NCBI RefSeq assembly: GCF_003096555.1
Contig: NZ_QEKM01000001.1
Location: 2,294,001-2,358,000, forward strand
Direction: 5' to 3'
Length of the DNA stretch: 64,000 nucleotides
From: Simplicispira sp. 125
GTDB lineage: Bacteria > Pseudomonadota > Gammaproteobacteria > Burkholderiales > Burkholderiaceae_C
A program made the position numbers and the translations under genes. Of the stretch, positions 13,605 through 22,661 are shown piece by piece; the stretch's first letter is position 1, and each line of letters opens with the position of its first letter. Below the pieces are notes generated by a model. The model saw nothing but the letters and a program-made list of their open reading frames with translations, searched no databases and was not told the DNA's origin.

Positions 13605-14513
13605 TCAACCTGCGCGCTTGTTCAGCAGCGCCGTTGCCGCACGCGAGTGGGGTTTACGGCCCAAAAAGCCGCTGATGTAAGCCCCGGCGTCGATGAGCTT
13701 GTCCAGATCAATACCCGTCTCAATGCCCATGCCATGCAGCATGTACACCACGTCCTCGGTGGCCACATTGCCCGTGGCGCCCTTGGCATAGGGACAGCCG
13801 CCCAGGCCCGCCACGGAGGACTGGAAGTTCCAGACGCCCAGCTCCAGCGCCGCCAGCGTGTTCGACAGCGCCTGGCCGTAGGTGTCGTGGAAGTGGCCCG
13901 ATACCTCATCGATGGCAAAGTGCGCCAGCGCCGCCTCGATGGCGCGCTGCACCTTGCGCGGCGTGCCCACACCAATGGTGTCGGCCACATCCACGCGCTG
14001 AACACCAATGCCTTTGAGCAGCCCCGCCAGATACGCCACGCGCTCGGGGGCAATGTCGCCTTCGTACGGGCAACCCACAGTGCAGCTCATGGCGCCGCGC
14101 ACTGCAATGCCTGCGGCCAGCGCGGCCTCAACCACCGGCGCAAAGCGCTCGATGCTCTCGGCAATGCTGCAGTTGATGTTTTTCTGGCTGAAGGCCTCGC
14201 TGGCCGAGCCGAAGACGACGATTTCGTCGGGCTGGTCCCGCAGCGCGGCTTCAAAACCTTGGAGATTGGGCGTGAGCACCGAGTAGCGCACGCCGCTCTG
14301 GCGCTGCACGCCCTGCATGACCGCGTGGTTGTCGGCCATCTGCGGCACCCACTTGGGCGAGACGTAGCTGGTGACCTCGATCTCTTGCAGGCCGGCTGCT
14401 TGCAGGCGGTGCACCAGCTCGATCTTGACTTCGGCCGGTACGGGGGATTTCTCGTTCTGCAGGCCGTCGCGCGGACCGACATCGATGAGTTTGACGCGGG
14501 AGGGAATATTCAT
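13605..14513 (-). CDS. liuE: Hydroxymethylglutaryl-CoA lyase
   Basis: A 302-residue TIM-barrel enzyme that cleaves HMG-CoA to acetyl-CoA and acetoacetate, the last step of leucine degradation. The metal/substrate site DVGPRDGLQNEK is at the N-terminus, GHFHDTYGQA carries the metal-binding histidines, and GLGGCPYAKGATGNVATED contains the catalytic cysteine loop. ATG 14513 fits the family N-terminus; the longer frame would need a TTG at 14549. It sits in the minus-strand run after LiuB, LiuC, LiuD and GhrA-like, and its stop lies 5 nt before the YbaK ATG. Length is typical (about 300). Confidence 0.94.
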   Translation of the reverse strand: MNIPSRVKLIDVGPRDGLQNEKSPVPAEVKIELVHRLQAAGLQEIEVTSYVSPKWVPQMADNHAVMQGVQRQSGVRYSVLTPNLQGFEAALRDQPDEIVVFGSASEAFSQKNINCSIAESIERFAPVVEAALAAGIAVRGAMSCTVGCPYEGDIAPERVAYLAGLLKGIGVQRVDVADTIGVGTPRKVQRAIEAALAHFAIDEVSGHFHDTYGQALSNTLAALELGVWNFQSSVAGLGGCPYAKGATGNVATEDVVYMLHGMGIETGIDLDKLIDAGAYISGFLGRKPHSRAATALLNKRAG

Positions 14514-14545
14514 CACAAGACTCTCAAGATAAAAAATCAGGCGGC

Positions 14546-15466
14546 TCAATAGCCACGCACAGGGTCCACGATACCGCCAATGGATTCACCACGCTCCAAC
14601 GCGCCGATCTTGCCCACAATCTGCGCGATGCTCTCGCCGCGCAGGGTGCGTGCCGAGGTGTGCGGCGTCAGCGTGATGCGGGGGTGGCCCCAGAACGGGT
14701 GGTGAGCAGGCAGCGGCTCGGTGCGGAACACATCCAGCGTGGCGCCAGCGAGATGGCCGCTGTCCAGCAGCGCCAGCAAGTCGTCGTCCACCAGGTGCGC
14801 GCCGCGCGCCACGTTGATGACATAGCCACCGGCCTGCAGACGCGACAGGGTGCCCTGGTTCAGGATGTTTTCCGTCTCGGGCGTGAGCGGCAGCAGGTTC
14901 ACCAGCACGCGGCTGGCGGACAGAAAATCGTTCATGCCTGCGGCGCCACCAAAGGTGCGCACGCCGTCGATGGCCCTGGGGCTTCGGCTCCAGCCGTTGA
15001 CCGGAAAATCGAAGTGTGCGAGCGCTTTGGCCACCCGCTCGCCCAGCACGCCCAGGCCCATCACGCCGATGGGGAAATCCTGGCGCAGGCGCGGCTTGCG
15101 AAAGGCCCATTGGCCCGCGTGCATGGCAGCTTCGTAGGCATCGAATTCACGAAAATGGCGAATGACGGCATGACAGACGTACTCGGCCATCTGCACGGCC
15201 ATGCCCGCATCGTCCAGCCGCACCACCAGGGCGTTCGGCGGCAAACGCAGCTTGAGCAGCGCGTCCACTCCCGCACCGATATTGAACAAGGCCTTGAGGC
15301 CCCGTTGTTCGTCCAGAAACGGCTGGGGCGGCGCCCAGACCACTGCGTAATCGGCGCAGGGCGCACCGGGCTGCCAGAGGCTGATGGCCGCGCCCGGCAG
15401 CGCGGCCTGCAGGCCCTGCAACCAGGGCTGCGGCGCAATCCCGGTACAGCAGAAGGTAATGTTCAT
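14546..15466 (-). CDS. ghrA: D-2-hydroxyacid dehydrogenase, glyoxylate/hydroxypyruvate reductase A type
   Basis: A 306-residue NAD(P)-dependent D-isomer 2-hydroxyacid dehydrogenase. The Rossmann motif is GVMGLGVLGERVA (about residue 134 on). The catalytic triad is visible as Arg in NVARGAHLV, Glu in FRTEPLP and His in TPHTSA. Overall length and the missing N-terminal extension match GhrA, which reduces glyoxylate and hydroxypyruvate. It lies between liuD (36-nt gap) and the HMG-CoA lyase gene (32-nt gap), so it is probably co-transcribed. Its link to leucine breakdown is unclear. The gene name follows overall resemblance; the substrate is inferred. Confidence 0.87.
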   Translation of the reverse strand: MNITFCCTGIAPQPWLQGLQAALPGAAISLWQPGAPCADYAVVWAPPQPFLDEQRGLKALFNIGAGVDALLKLRLPPNALVVRLDDAGMAVQMAEYVCHAVIRHFREFDAYEAAMHAGQWAFRKPRLRQDFPIGVMGLGVLGERVAKALAHFDFPVNGWSRSPRAIDGVRTFGGAAGMNDFLSASRVLVNLLPLTPETENILNQGTLSRLQAGGYVINVARGAHLVDDDLLALLDSGHLAGATLDVFRTEPLPAHHPFWGHPRITLTPHTSARTLRGESIAQIVGKIGALERGESIGGIVDPVRGY

Positions 15467-15501
15467 GCCAAGAGCCTACCGCGCCCGCTGCCACCGTGCA
15501 T

Positions 15502-17523
15502 TTATGCGGCGGCCAGCTTGAGCAGCTCGGACCCTTCTGTCACCTGGTCGCCCGGGGCGTAGAGCAGCTCGGCCACGACACCATCCTGCGGTGCGGCGAT
15601 GGTGTGCTCCATTTTCATGGCCTCCATCACGGCCAGGGCCTGGCCCTTGGTGACCTTGTCGCCCGCCTGCACGGCAAACGACACCACCTTGCCCGGCATG
15701 GGCGCGGTCAGGCGGCCGCCCTCCTGCTGGGTTTCTCCGGCATGGGCGAGCAGGTCAATTTCGATGATTTCGGTCGCCCCGTGCGCCGCAAAGATGTGCT
15801 CCGTCTCGCCCTGGGCGTAGACGCTGACGGTACGGCGTTGGTCGGCAAACTGCAGGTCGATGCACTCGGCGCCCTGCGCCTTAAACGCCAATGACCCCGC
15901 CACCTGGTCCGCACCCTCGCCCACGGCCAGATGCAGCGCGCCATCGTGCTGGTAGGTCAGTAGCGCCTGGGCAGGTTCGCCATGGAAGTCAAACGCAAAG
16001 CGGCGCTGCACCAGGCCGTGCGAGCGCCAGCCATCGCGGCGGCTGAAGGGGTCGGCGCCCGACTGGGCCGCTTCGGTCAGCAGCGTTTGCGCCACCGCTG
16101 AGGCCACCGCCAGCGCCAGACCAATGGGTTCCTGATGGAACAGCACCGCCTCTTCGCGCGGAATCAGGCCAGTATCAAGCTGGGCCTTGGCAAACGAATC
16201 GGTGCGCGCCACACGGCGCAAAAACTGCACGTTGGTGGCCAGGCCCACGATATGGGTCTGCGCCAGCGCCTCGTCGAGCCGCGCCAGCGCCTGTTCGCGC
16301 GTGTCGCCATGCACGATGAGCTTGGCCACCATGGAGTCGTAGAACGGGCTGATGGCGTCGCCGCGCCGCACGCCGGAATCGACACGCACTGCGCCGCGCT
16401 CGAAGGTCACGCAGTCGGGCAAGCCATAGACATGGAGCGTGCCCGTGGCGGGCAGGAAGTTGTTGTCGGGGTTCTCCGCGCAGATGCGCGCCTCGATGGC
16501 GTGGCCGGTGATCTTGAGCTGGTCTTGCAGGCACGGCAGCGGCTCGCCCGAAGCCACGCGCAGTTGCCACTCCACCAGGTCCTGGCCGGTGATGGCTTCG
16601 GTGACAGGGTGCTCGACCTGCAGGCGGGTGTTCATTTCCATGAAGAAGAACTTCATCTGCTCGGGGTGCTCGTAGCCACCGGGCTGCTCGACGATGAATT
16701 CCACCGTGCCTGCGCCCACGTAGTTCACCGCACGTGCTGCCGCCACTGCGGCCTCACCCATGCGCGCGCGCAGCTCGGACGTCATGCCGGGCGCCGGGGC
16801 TTCTTCCAGCACCTTCTGGTGGCGGCGCTGCACCGAGCAATCACGCTCGAACAGGTACACATAGTTGCCCAGCGTATCGCCAAACACCTGGATTTCGATA
16901 TGGCGTGGGCGCTGCACGTATTTTTCAATCAGCACGGCATCGTCGCCAAAGCTGTTGATGGCTTCGCGCTTGCAGCTGGCGAGGGCTGCGGCAAAGTCTT
17001 CTGACTTGTCCACGGCGCGCATTCCTTTGCCGCCGCCGCCCGCGCTGGCCTTGATGAGCACCGGGTAGCCAATACGGTCGGCCTCACGCTGCAGCAAAGC
17101 GGGGTCCTGGTCGGCGCCGTGGTAGCCGGGCACCAGGGGCACACCGGCCTTTTCCATGAGCTGCTTGGATTCGGCCTTGAGGCCCATGTCCTTGATGGCC
17201 GAGGGCGGCGGGCCGATGAAGACCAGGCCCGCGTCCTGGCAGGCCTGCGCGAACTCTTCGTTCTCGGAGAGGAACCCGTAACCGGGGTGGATGGCCTGTG
17301 CGCCCGTGGCCTTGGCCGCCTCCAGGATGCGTTCCCAGCACAGGTAGCTGTCCTTGGGGGCGCTGCCGCCGATGTGCACGGCCTCGTCGCACACGGCGAC
17401 ATGCTTGGCATTGGCGTCGGCGTCGGAATAGACGGCAACGGTCTTGACGCCCATGCGGCGTGCTGTAGCGGCCACTCGGCAGGCGATTTCACCGCGGTTT
17501 GCGATCAGGATCTTTTTAAACAT
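15502..17523 (-). CDS. liuD: 3-methylcrotonyl-CoA carboxylase biotin-carboxylase (alpha) subunit
   Basis: A 673-residue biotin-dependent carboxylase subunit. Domains: biotin carboxylase N-terminal (MFKKILIANRGEIACR), ATP-grasp with KASAGGGGKGMR (about 160-171) and the EMNTRLQVEHPVTE catalytic loop, biotin carboxylase C-terminal, a linker domain, and a biotinyl domain with EAMKMEH near the C-terminus where lysine is biotinylated. It pairs with LiuB in the same run to carboxylate 3-methylcrotonyl-CoA. Neighbours LiuB, LiuC and HMG-CoA lyase argue for methylcrotonyl- over propionyl- or acetyl-CoA carboxylase. A short ORF mimicking its first 12 codons lies immediately upstream (17516-17638). Confidence 0.92.
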   Translation of the reverse strand: MFKKILIANRGEIACRVAATARRMGVKTVAVYSDADANAKHVAVCDEAVHIGGSAPKDSYLCWERILEAAKATGAQAIHPGYGFLSENEEFAQACQDAGLVFIGPPPSAIKDMGLKAESKQLMEKAGVPLVPGYHGADQDPALLQREADRIGYPVLIKASAGGGGKGMRAVDKSEDFAAALASCKREAINSFGDDAVLIEKYVQRPRHIEIQVFGDTLGNYVYLFERDCSVQRRHQKVLEEAPAPGMTSELRARMGEAAVAAARAVNYVGAGTVEFIVEQPGGYEHPEQMKFFFMEMNTRLQVEHPVTEAITGQDLVEWQLRVASGEPLPCLQDQLKITGHAIEARICAENPDNNFLPATGTLHVYGLPDCVTFERGAVRVDSGVRRGDAISPFYDSMVAKLIVHGDTREQALARLDEALAQTHIVGLATNVQFLRRVARTDSFAKAQLDTGLIPREEAVLFHQEPIGLALAVASAVAQTLLTEAAQSGADPFSRRDGWRSHGLVQRRFAFDFHGEPAQALLTYQHDGALHLAVGEGADQVAGSLAFKAQGAECIDLQFADQRRTVSVYAQGETEHIFAAHGATEIIEIDLLAHAGETQQEGGRLTAPMPGKVVSFAVQAGDKVTKGQALAVMEAMKMEHTIAAPQDGVVAELLYAPGDQVTEGSELLKLAAA

Positions 17524-17638
17524 GGCAGTTCTCCGCGTTGAAATCGCCTGCGCACGCTGCGCGTGCCAAGCAATTTGTTGAAACGGCCGCTACGCAGCCG
17601 TTTTCGCCGCGGTTAGCAATCAGGATTTTGGTAAACAT
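17516..17638 (-). pseudogene. 40-codon ORF mimicking the start of liuD (broken paralogue or leader)
   Basis: ATG 17638 abuts the stop of the DUF4126 gene (TAAATG). Its first 12 codons read MFTKILIANRGE, matching 11 of the first 12 residues of LiuD (MFKKILIANRGE) with several synonymous base differences. After that it diverges and stops at 17516, overlapping the liuD start by 8 nt. A hairpin-forming segment (AAAACGGC...GCCGTTT) follows the conserved part. It is either the remnant of a second biotin carboxylase gene, a partial duplication, or a small translated leader. No expression evidence exists. Confidence 0.6.
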
Positions 17639-18367
17639 TTAGGCCACTCCAGGAGAACCAGAAAAGAAACGGGACACGCGGCCGATCACCGCACGCAGAA
17701 ACGAAAACAGCAGCACCAGCAACAGTGCCGACACGATGAGCATGAGCACCAGCGCCACGCCAAACCACAGCGGGTACTGCGTGGCGAGCCAGACCACGGC
17801 CACCACCAGGCCGTCTTCCAGGAAGGACAGCCCCCAGTTGGAAAACGGCTCGGGCGAGGTGTTGACCGCTGCGCGCGTGGTCATCTTGGTCGCCAGCGCC
17901 GTGGCCGAGAGCGAGCCGCCGAGCAGGCCGGCGGCCACGGCCATGGTGGCGTTGTCGGCACCGAACACGCCAGCGGCCAGCAGGGCCCCAGCGGGCACGC
18001 GGATGACGGCGTGCAGGACATCCCAGGCACTGTCGAGCCATGGCACCTTGTCGGCGAAGAATTCGACCAGCAGCATGAACCCGCTGACGATCAGCACCGC
18101 CGGGTGCTGCAATACATGCAGCCCGGACGGCAAGACCAGCCAGCCCGCCGCACCCATGCCGCCCACCAGAAACACCACGGCATAAAGCCGGAAACCACTG
18201 GCCCAGCCCAGCGCGGCTGCCAGCGCCAGCAGGCCCGGCATGTCCAGCTGCGCCGTGGCACGCGCCGCACCCTCGGCCACGCTGCGCGCCGCGCCCGCGT
18301 CCACATGCAGCCCCACGGTGTGGAGCCACTGGACGATGGCGAGCCAGAGTTGGTCCATGGTCGTCAT
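17639..18367 (-). CDS. DUF4126 membrane protein
   Basis: A 242-residue integral membrane protein of the DUF4126 family. Several membrane segments are visible (around LLALAAALGWASGFRLYAVV, VLIVSGFMLLVEFFADK, GVFGADNATMAVAAGLLGG, and a C-terminal ALVLMLIVSALLLVLLFSFL). GFRLY and FFADKVPW are characteristic. ATG 18367 was chosen, with 18358 an alternative; upstream of that the frame runs through repeat DNA with unlikely composition. The function is unknown. It sits between LiuC and LiuD, which suggests co-transcription rather than a pathway role. Confidence 0.82.
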   Translation of the reverse strand: MTTMDQLWLAIVQWLHTVGLHVDAGAARSVAEGAARATAQLDMPGLLALAAALGWASGFRLYAVVFLVGGMGAAGWLVLPSGLHVLQHPAVLIVSGFMLLVEFFADKVPWLDSAWDVLHAVIRVPAGALLAAGVFGADNATMAVAAGLLGGSLSATALATKMTTRAAVNTSPEPFSNWGLSFLEDGLVVAVVWLATQYPLWFGVALVLMLIVSALLLVLLFSFLRAVIGRVSRFFSGSPGVA

Positions 18368-18412
18368 CCACTGGGCTGCGCATCGTTCGTGGCCATGCCA
18401 CCACGCACTGCC

Positions 18413-18525
18413 GAGGCCAGCGGCCGCCGCGCAAGGGCCGCCCCGCCGCGTTGGCGGCGTCCCCCCTCCCGCGTCGCGCAGCGAGGCGAGAGAGGGGGGA
18501 AGGCGCGCAGCGCCACAGGGGGGTG
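18413..18525. repeat. GC-rich interspersed repeat (family 2), copy 2, with hairpins
   Basis: The first 44 bp match 12781-12824 at about 40 positions. The remainder (CCCCCCTCCCGCG...CGAGAGAGGGGGGAAG, then GCGCGCAGCGC) forms GC-rich hairpins. It fills the gap between liuC and the DUF4126 gene. Confidence 0.75.
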
Positions 18526-18527
18526 TC

Positions 18528-19313
18528 TCATGCCACCCACGCGGGTTTGCGCTTTTGCAGGAAGGACTGCACGCCCTCCTTGCCTTCGTTGCTGGCGCGA
18601 ATATCGGCAATGCCCTGCACCGTGGCAGCAATCAGGCTGGCGTTGATCTCGCGCTCGGCCACCTCCATCACCAGCTTCTTGCACGCGCGCACGGCGTTGG
18701 GGCTGGCGCTGGTCAGCTGCTTGAGCAACTCATCGACCTTGGCGTCGAGCTGGTCGACAGTCACCACCTCATGCACAAAGCCGATGCGCAAGGCTTCGGC
18801 CGCACCAAAGCGCTCGGCAGTGAGGAAATAGCGGTGCGCGGCGCGTGCGCCCATGGCACGGATCACATACGGGCTGATGGTGGCCGGAATCAGGCCCAGC
18901 TTCACTTCGCTGAGGCAGAAACCCGCCGTGTCCACCGCCACGGCCATGTCGCACGCGGCCACCAGGCCCATGCCGCCCGCGTACACGTCGCCCTGCACGC
19001 GGGCTATTGTTGGCTTGGGGCATTCGTAGATCACGCGCAGCATCTCGGCCAGCTTGCCCGCATCCTGGATGTTTTCATCGCGCGTGTAGTCGGCCATGCG
19101 GCGCATCCAGTTCAGGTTGGCACCGGCGCAGAAGGCCGGGCCTTCAGCCGCCAGAACCACAGCGCGCACATCAGCGCGGCTGCCTACCTCGGTGAAGGCG
19201 GCGGTGATTTCGGCGATGACCTCATCACTGAACGCGTTGCGAATCTCGGGCTGCGTGAGCGTGATGCGCGCCACGGTGCCGGTCTGGGTGATGGAAAGGT
19301 TTTGGCTGCTCAT
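18528..19313 (-). CDS. liuC: Enoyl-CoA hydratase/isomerase, methylglutaconyl-CoA hydratase
   Basis: A 261-residue crotonase. The oxyanion-hole segments AGANLNWMRRMADY and GDVYAGGMGLVAACDMAVA are present, with the crotonase C-terminal helices. The product would hydrate 3-methylglutaconyl-CoA to HMG-CoA, the step between the carboxylase and HMG-CoA lyase, both encoded nearby. The start is ATG 19313, which overlaps the stop of the DinB gene (ATGA); the longer frame upstream is an artefact of high GC. ANLNWMRR is typical of LiuC. Specificity is inferred mainly from context. Confidence 0.9.
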   Translation of the reverse strand: MSSQNLSITQTGTVARITLTQPEIRNAFSDEVIAEITAAFTEVGSRADVRAVVLAAEGPAFCAGANLNWMRRMADYTRDENIQDAGKLAEMLRVIYECPKPTIARVQGDVYAGGMGLVAACDMAVAVDTAGFCLSEVKLGLIPATISPYVIRAMGARAAHRYFLTAERFGAAEALRIGFVHEVVTVDQLDAKVDELLKQLTSASPNAVRACKKLVMEVAEREINASLIAATVQGIADIRASNEGKEGVQSFLQKRKPAWVA

Positions 19314-19819
19314 GGCTTGGACGGGTTTTGCAGGAAGTAGACAAGGTCCAGCTCGGGGCAAGGCTGGCCCAGCGCAGTCAATGCGGCGGTGATCTGGCCC
19401 CGGTGGTGCGTGCCGTGGTTGAACACATGCGCCAGCGTGGCCGCAAACGGTAGCGATGCCGCTGTGCCGCGCATGGTGGTGTAGTCGAGCGTGCCGCTCC
19501 AGCGGTCCGGCTTGAACGAGGCTATCAGCGGCGTCCAGCGGGCCGCGCCCTCGCGCAGCCGGGCATCCAACTGCGCACGGTCGCTCTCCAGCTCGGCGTC
19601 CAGCGCCACCTTGGGCGAGATGCCGTCGGCAAAGCGCACGAACCACAGGTGGTGCTCGCCCACCAGCAGGTGGTTGAGCGTTCCGTGGATGCTTTTGAAG
19701 AACAGGCCCACATCGCGCCGATAGGCCTCTTCCGGCAGCGCCCGCACGGCATCGAGCAGGCGCGCCGTGGCCCACACGTTGTAGCGTGCAAGCTGGGTGA
19801 AATGGGCAACAGCGTCCAT
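19310..19819 (-). CDS. DinB-family putative metal-dependent protein
   Basis: A 169-residue four-helix-bundle protein of the DinB/DUF664 superfamily. It has the expected metal-binding histidines in HGTLNHLLVGEHHLW (about 45-60) and FNHGTHHRGQITAALT (about 133-148). Some members are thiol-dependent hydrolases or thiol transferases; no specific substrate can be proposed. It is wedged between LiuB (18-nt gap) and LiuC (4-nt overlap) on the same strand, so it is almost certainly co-transcribed with leucine-degradation genes. Whether it contributes to that pathway is unknown. Confidence 0.86.
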   Translation of the reverse strand: MDAVAHFTQLARYNVWATARLLDAVRALPEEAYRRDVGLFFKSIHGTLNHLLVGEHHLWFVRFADGISPKVALDAELESDRAQLDARLREGAARWTPLIASFKPDRWSGTLDYTTMRGTAASLPFAATLAHVFNHGTHHRGQITAALTALGQPCPELDLVYFLQNPSKP

Positions 19820-19837
19820 GGCAGCTCCCTGTGGGGG

Positions 19838-21445
19838 TTACATGCGGAACAGGCCGAACTTGGTGTCTTCGATCGGCGCATTGCGCGTGGCCGCCAGGCC
19901 CAGCGCCAGCACGCGGCGGGTGTCGGCCGGGTCGATCACGCCGTCGTCCCACAGGCGGGCGGTGGCGTAGTAGGGGTGGCCCTGGTCTTCGTACTGGCGG
20001 CGGATGGGGGCCTTGAAGGCTTCTTCTTCCTCCATGCTCCACTGGCCGCCTTTCAGCTCGATGCCGTCGCGCTTGACGGTGGCGAGCACGCCAGCGGCCT
20101 GGTCACCCCCCATCACGCTGATGCGTGCGTTCGGCCACATCCAGAGAAAGCGGGGCGAGTAGGCGCGGCCGCACATGCCGTAATTGCCCGCGCCAAAGCT
20201 GCCGCCGATGATGATGGTGAACTTCGGAACACTCGCCGTGGCCACGGCCGTGACCATCTTGGCGCCGTTGCGCGCGATGCCTTCGTTCTCGTACTTGCGG
20301 CCCACCATGAAGCCGGTGATGTTCTGCAGGAACACCAGCGGAATCTTGCGCTGGCAGCACAACTCGATGAAGTGCGTGGCCTTGAGCGCGCTTTCAGAAA
20401 ACAGGATGCCGTTGTTGGCGATGATGCCCACCTGCATGCCTTCGATGCGTGCAAAGCCGGTCACCAGCGTGGTGCCGTAGCGCGCCTTGAACTCGTCGAA
20501 CTCGCTGCCATCGACGATGCGGGCGATGATTTCGCGCACATCAAAAGGCTTGCGCGTATCCACCGGGATCACGCCATACAGCTCTTCTGCTGCAAATTGA
20601 GGAGCTATTGGCGCACTGTCTGCGGGCGCTGGAGCCTTGTTTTTATTCAAATTCTTGATCGCCATGCGTGCCAGCTTGAGGGCATGCATGTCGTTTTGCG
20701 CCAGATGGTCGGCCACACCGGACAGGCGCGTATGCACGTCGCCACCGCCCAGGTCTTCGGCTGTCACAACCTCGCCCGTGGCGGCTTTGACCAGCGGCGG
20801 GCCGCCCAGGAAGATGGTGCCCTGGTTCTTCACGATGATGGATTCGTCGCTCATCGCGGGCACGTAGGCGCCGCCCGCCGTGCAACTGCCCATGACCACG
20901 GCGATCTGCGCGATGCCCTGCGCGCTCATGTTCGCCTGGTTGAAGAAGATGCGGCCGAAGTGATCGCGGTCGGGAAACACCTCATCCTGGTTGGGCAGGT
21001 TCGCGCCGCCCGAGTCCACCAGGTAAATACAGGGCAGATGGTTCTGCTGCGCCACTTCCTGGGCGCGCAGGTGCTTCTTGACGGTGAGGGGGTAGTAGGT
21101 GCCGCCTTTCACGGTGGCGTCGTTGCAGACGATCATGCAATCGACACCGCTCACACGCCCGATGCCTGCGATGATGCCCGCGCCGGGGGCGTCGTTGTTG
21201 TACATGTTCAGCGCGGCCAGCGGCGCCAGCTCCAGGAAGGGCGTGCCCGGGTCGAGCAGCATCTGCACGCGCTCGCGCGGCAGCAGCTTGCCGCGCGCCA
21301 CATGCTTGGCGCGTGCGGCCTCGCCGCCGCCCTCGAAGGTGCGGGCAATGTGGGCGTTCAGGTCTTCGACCAGCGTGCGCATGGCGGCGGCGTTGGTCAG
21401 AAAATCGGACGAACGGGCGTTCAGTTGGGTCTGCAAAACGGGCAT
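19838..21445 (-). CDS. liuB: 3-methylcrotonyl-CoA carboxylase carboxyltransferase (beta) subunit
   Basis: A 535-residue carboxyltransferase with the crotonase-like N and C halves of acyl-CoA carboxylases. It begins with a family-typical [15 protein letters not shown] and includes [50 protein letters not shown] and [16 protein letters not shown]. The length is normal for MccB/LiuB. Residues around [19 protein letters not shown] come from an apparent copy of repeat family 1 that ends up in a surface linker. It is the first gene of the minus-strand run, and divergent from an AraC-type regulator. Confidence 0.94.
   Translation of the reverse strand: MPVLQTQLNARSSDFLTNAAAMRTLVEDLNAHIARTFEGGGEAARAKHVARGKLLPRERVQMLLDPGTPFLELAPLAALNMYNNDAPGAGIIAGIGRVSGVDCMIVCNDATVKGGTYYPLTVKKHLRAQEVAQQNHLPCIYLVDSGGANLPNQDEVFPDRDHFGRIFFNQANMSAQGIAQIAVVMGSCTAGGAYVPAMSDESIIVKNQGTIFLGGPPLVKAATGEVVTAEDLGGGDVHTRLSGVADHLAQNDMHALKLARMAIKNLNKNKAPAPADSAPIAPQFAAEELYGVIPVDTRKPFDVREIIARIVDGSEFDEFKARYGTTLVTGFARIEGMQVGIIANNGILFSESALKATHFIELCCQRKIPLVFLQNITGFMVGRKYENEGIARNGAKMVTAVATASVPKFTIIIGGSFGAGNYGMCGRAYSPRFLWMWPNARISVMGGDQAAGVLATVKRDGIELKGGQWSMEEEEAFKAPIRRQYEDQGHPYYATARLWDDGVIDPADTRRVLALGLAATRNAPIEDTKFGLFRM
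20588..20655 (+). repeat. Interspersed palindromic repeat (family 1) inside liuB, opposite orientation
   Basis: On the plus strand: GGAGCTATTGGCGCACTG, then GCGGGCGCTGGAGCC, then TTGTTTTTATTCAAATTC. It matches the family core and lies antisense to liuB, still in an open frame. Confidence 0.6.
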
Positions 21446-21561
21446 GGAGGGTCTTTCCGGAGTGCGGGGAAGGTGGGGCCGGACGCTACAGCGTCATGCG
21501 TGCCACGAAGGTCTACCCCGAGAATACGCTGCCCACTGGCAGAGGGGTTGCCAGCGTGGTT

Positions 21562-21581
21562 GCAAATCACGCCACATTTGC
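21562..21581. promoter_or_regulatory. Inverted repeat in the liuB-araC divergent region
   Basis: GCAAAT and ATTTGC arms separated by 8 bp, in the 151-bp gap between the divergent liuB and AraC-type regulator genes. A candidate operator; AraC proteins often prefer direct repeats, so this is tentative. Confidence 0.35.
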
Positions 21582-21596
21582 GGCAAACTCTCTGGC

Positions 21597-22661
21597 GTGA
21601 ACCTGCCCCCCCCCTCCCGCCCTCTTGCCCTGGCCCAACCCGCACTGCCCTCGGGACCTGCCGCTACGCCAATGGCCTTTGTGCAAGCCATTGTGCTGGC
21701 CTGCCAGCGCGCCGGCGTGGAGGCCGAAGCTTTGCTCCAGCAGGCACAAATTACGCCACAGGAAGTGGAAAACCCCGAGGCCCGCGTCACCGCCTGGCAG
21801 TTCGAGCGCCTCTCGGGCCTGGCCATGCAGGCGCTGGACGACGAAGCCCTGGGGTGGTTCAGCCGCCGCCTGCCCTGGGGCAGTTACGGCATGCTGGCGC
21901 GCGCCTCCATCAGCTCGCCCACATTGGGCGTGGCGCTGCAGCGCTGGTGCAGGCACCATGGGCTGCTGCAGGATGACATCACCCTGCGCCTGGACAGCAT
22001 GGGGGACACGGCCACGCTATCGCTCGTCACGCACCGCGACCTTCAGCCACTGCACGAGTTTTGCCTGGTATCGGTGCTGCGCAACGCCCATGGGCTGGCC
22101 TGCTGGCTGATCGATTCGCGCATTCCGCTGCAAGGCTCGCAGTTTCCGCTGGCACGGCCTGCGCACCATGGCGCCTATGGCGTACTTTTCCCGGGCCCGG
22201 TGCGCTTTGACACGGGGCCCGCCGCCTTCATGTTCGATGCGCGCTACCTGGCGCTGCCCTTGCAGCGCGACGAGGCCGCCTTGCGCGTGATGCTGCAGCG
22301 CGCACTGCCGCTGACCGTGCTGCAGTACCGGCGCGACCGCCTGCTGGTGCAGCGCGTACGCCAGGCCTTGGCCAACCAGCCACTGGAGGCACACAACGCC
22401 GAAAGCCTGTCAGCACTGCTCCACCTGTCTGCGCGCACCCTGCACCGCCAGTTGAAGGAGGAAGGCGCCTCGCTCCAGGCACTGAAAAACGAAGTACGGC
22501 GCCAGCGCGCCACCGAGTTGCTGCTGCGCACACAGCGCCCGATCAAACAGGTCGCGCAGGCCGCAGGCTTCCAGAACGAGAAGAGCTTTATCCGGGCCTT
22601 CAGGCTCTGGACCGGGCACACCCCGGCCGAATGGCGCCAGCACAACAGCATGCCGGCGTGA
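21597..22661 (+). CDS. AraC-family transcriptional regulator
   Basis: A 354-residue regulator (329 if the ATG at 21672 is used). The N-terminal part (VTAWQFERLSGLAMQALDDEALGWFSRRLPWGSYGMLARASI) is the arabinose-binding-like domain of the OruR/ArgR-type AraC group. The C-terminus has two helix-turn-helix motifs (LSARTLHRQLKEEGASLQAL and IKQVAQAAGFQNEKSFIRAFRLWTG). The GTG at 21597 gives a fuller N-terminus, but neither start has a strong ribosome-binding site. It diverges from liuB across 151 bp, so control of the leucine run is a reasonable inference. Its ligand is unknown. Confidence 0.87.
   Translation: MNLPPPSRPLALAQPALPSGPAATPMAFVQAIVLACQRAGVEAEALLQQAQITPQEVENPEARVTAWQFERLSGLAMQALDDEALGWFSRRLPWGSYGMLARASISSPTLGVALQRWCRHHGLLQDDITLRLDSMGDTATLSLVTHRDLQPLHEFCLVSVLRNAHGLACWLIDSRIPLQGSQFPLARPAHHGAYGVLFPGPVRFDTGPAAFMFDARYLALPLQRDEAALRVMLQRALPLTVLQYRRDRLLVQRVRQALANQPLEAHNAESLSALLHLSARTLHRQLKEEGASLQALKNEVRRQRATELLLRTQRPIKQVAQAAGFQNEKSFIRAFRLWTGHTPAEWRQHNSMPA

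Noticed and set aside
18368..18631. N-terminal extension of the DUF4126 frame
   Set aside because: It runs through the family-2 repeat and has unnatural composition; the ATG at 18367 or 18358 fits better.
19649..21976. Open frame of 775 codons on the plus strand
   Set aside because: Antisense to liuB and DinB genes, running into the AraC regulator in another frame; no domains.
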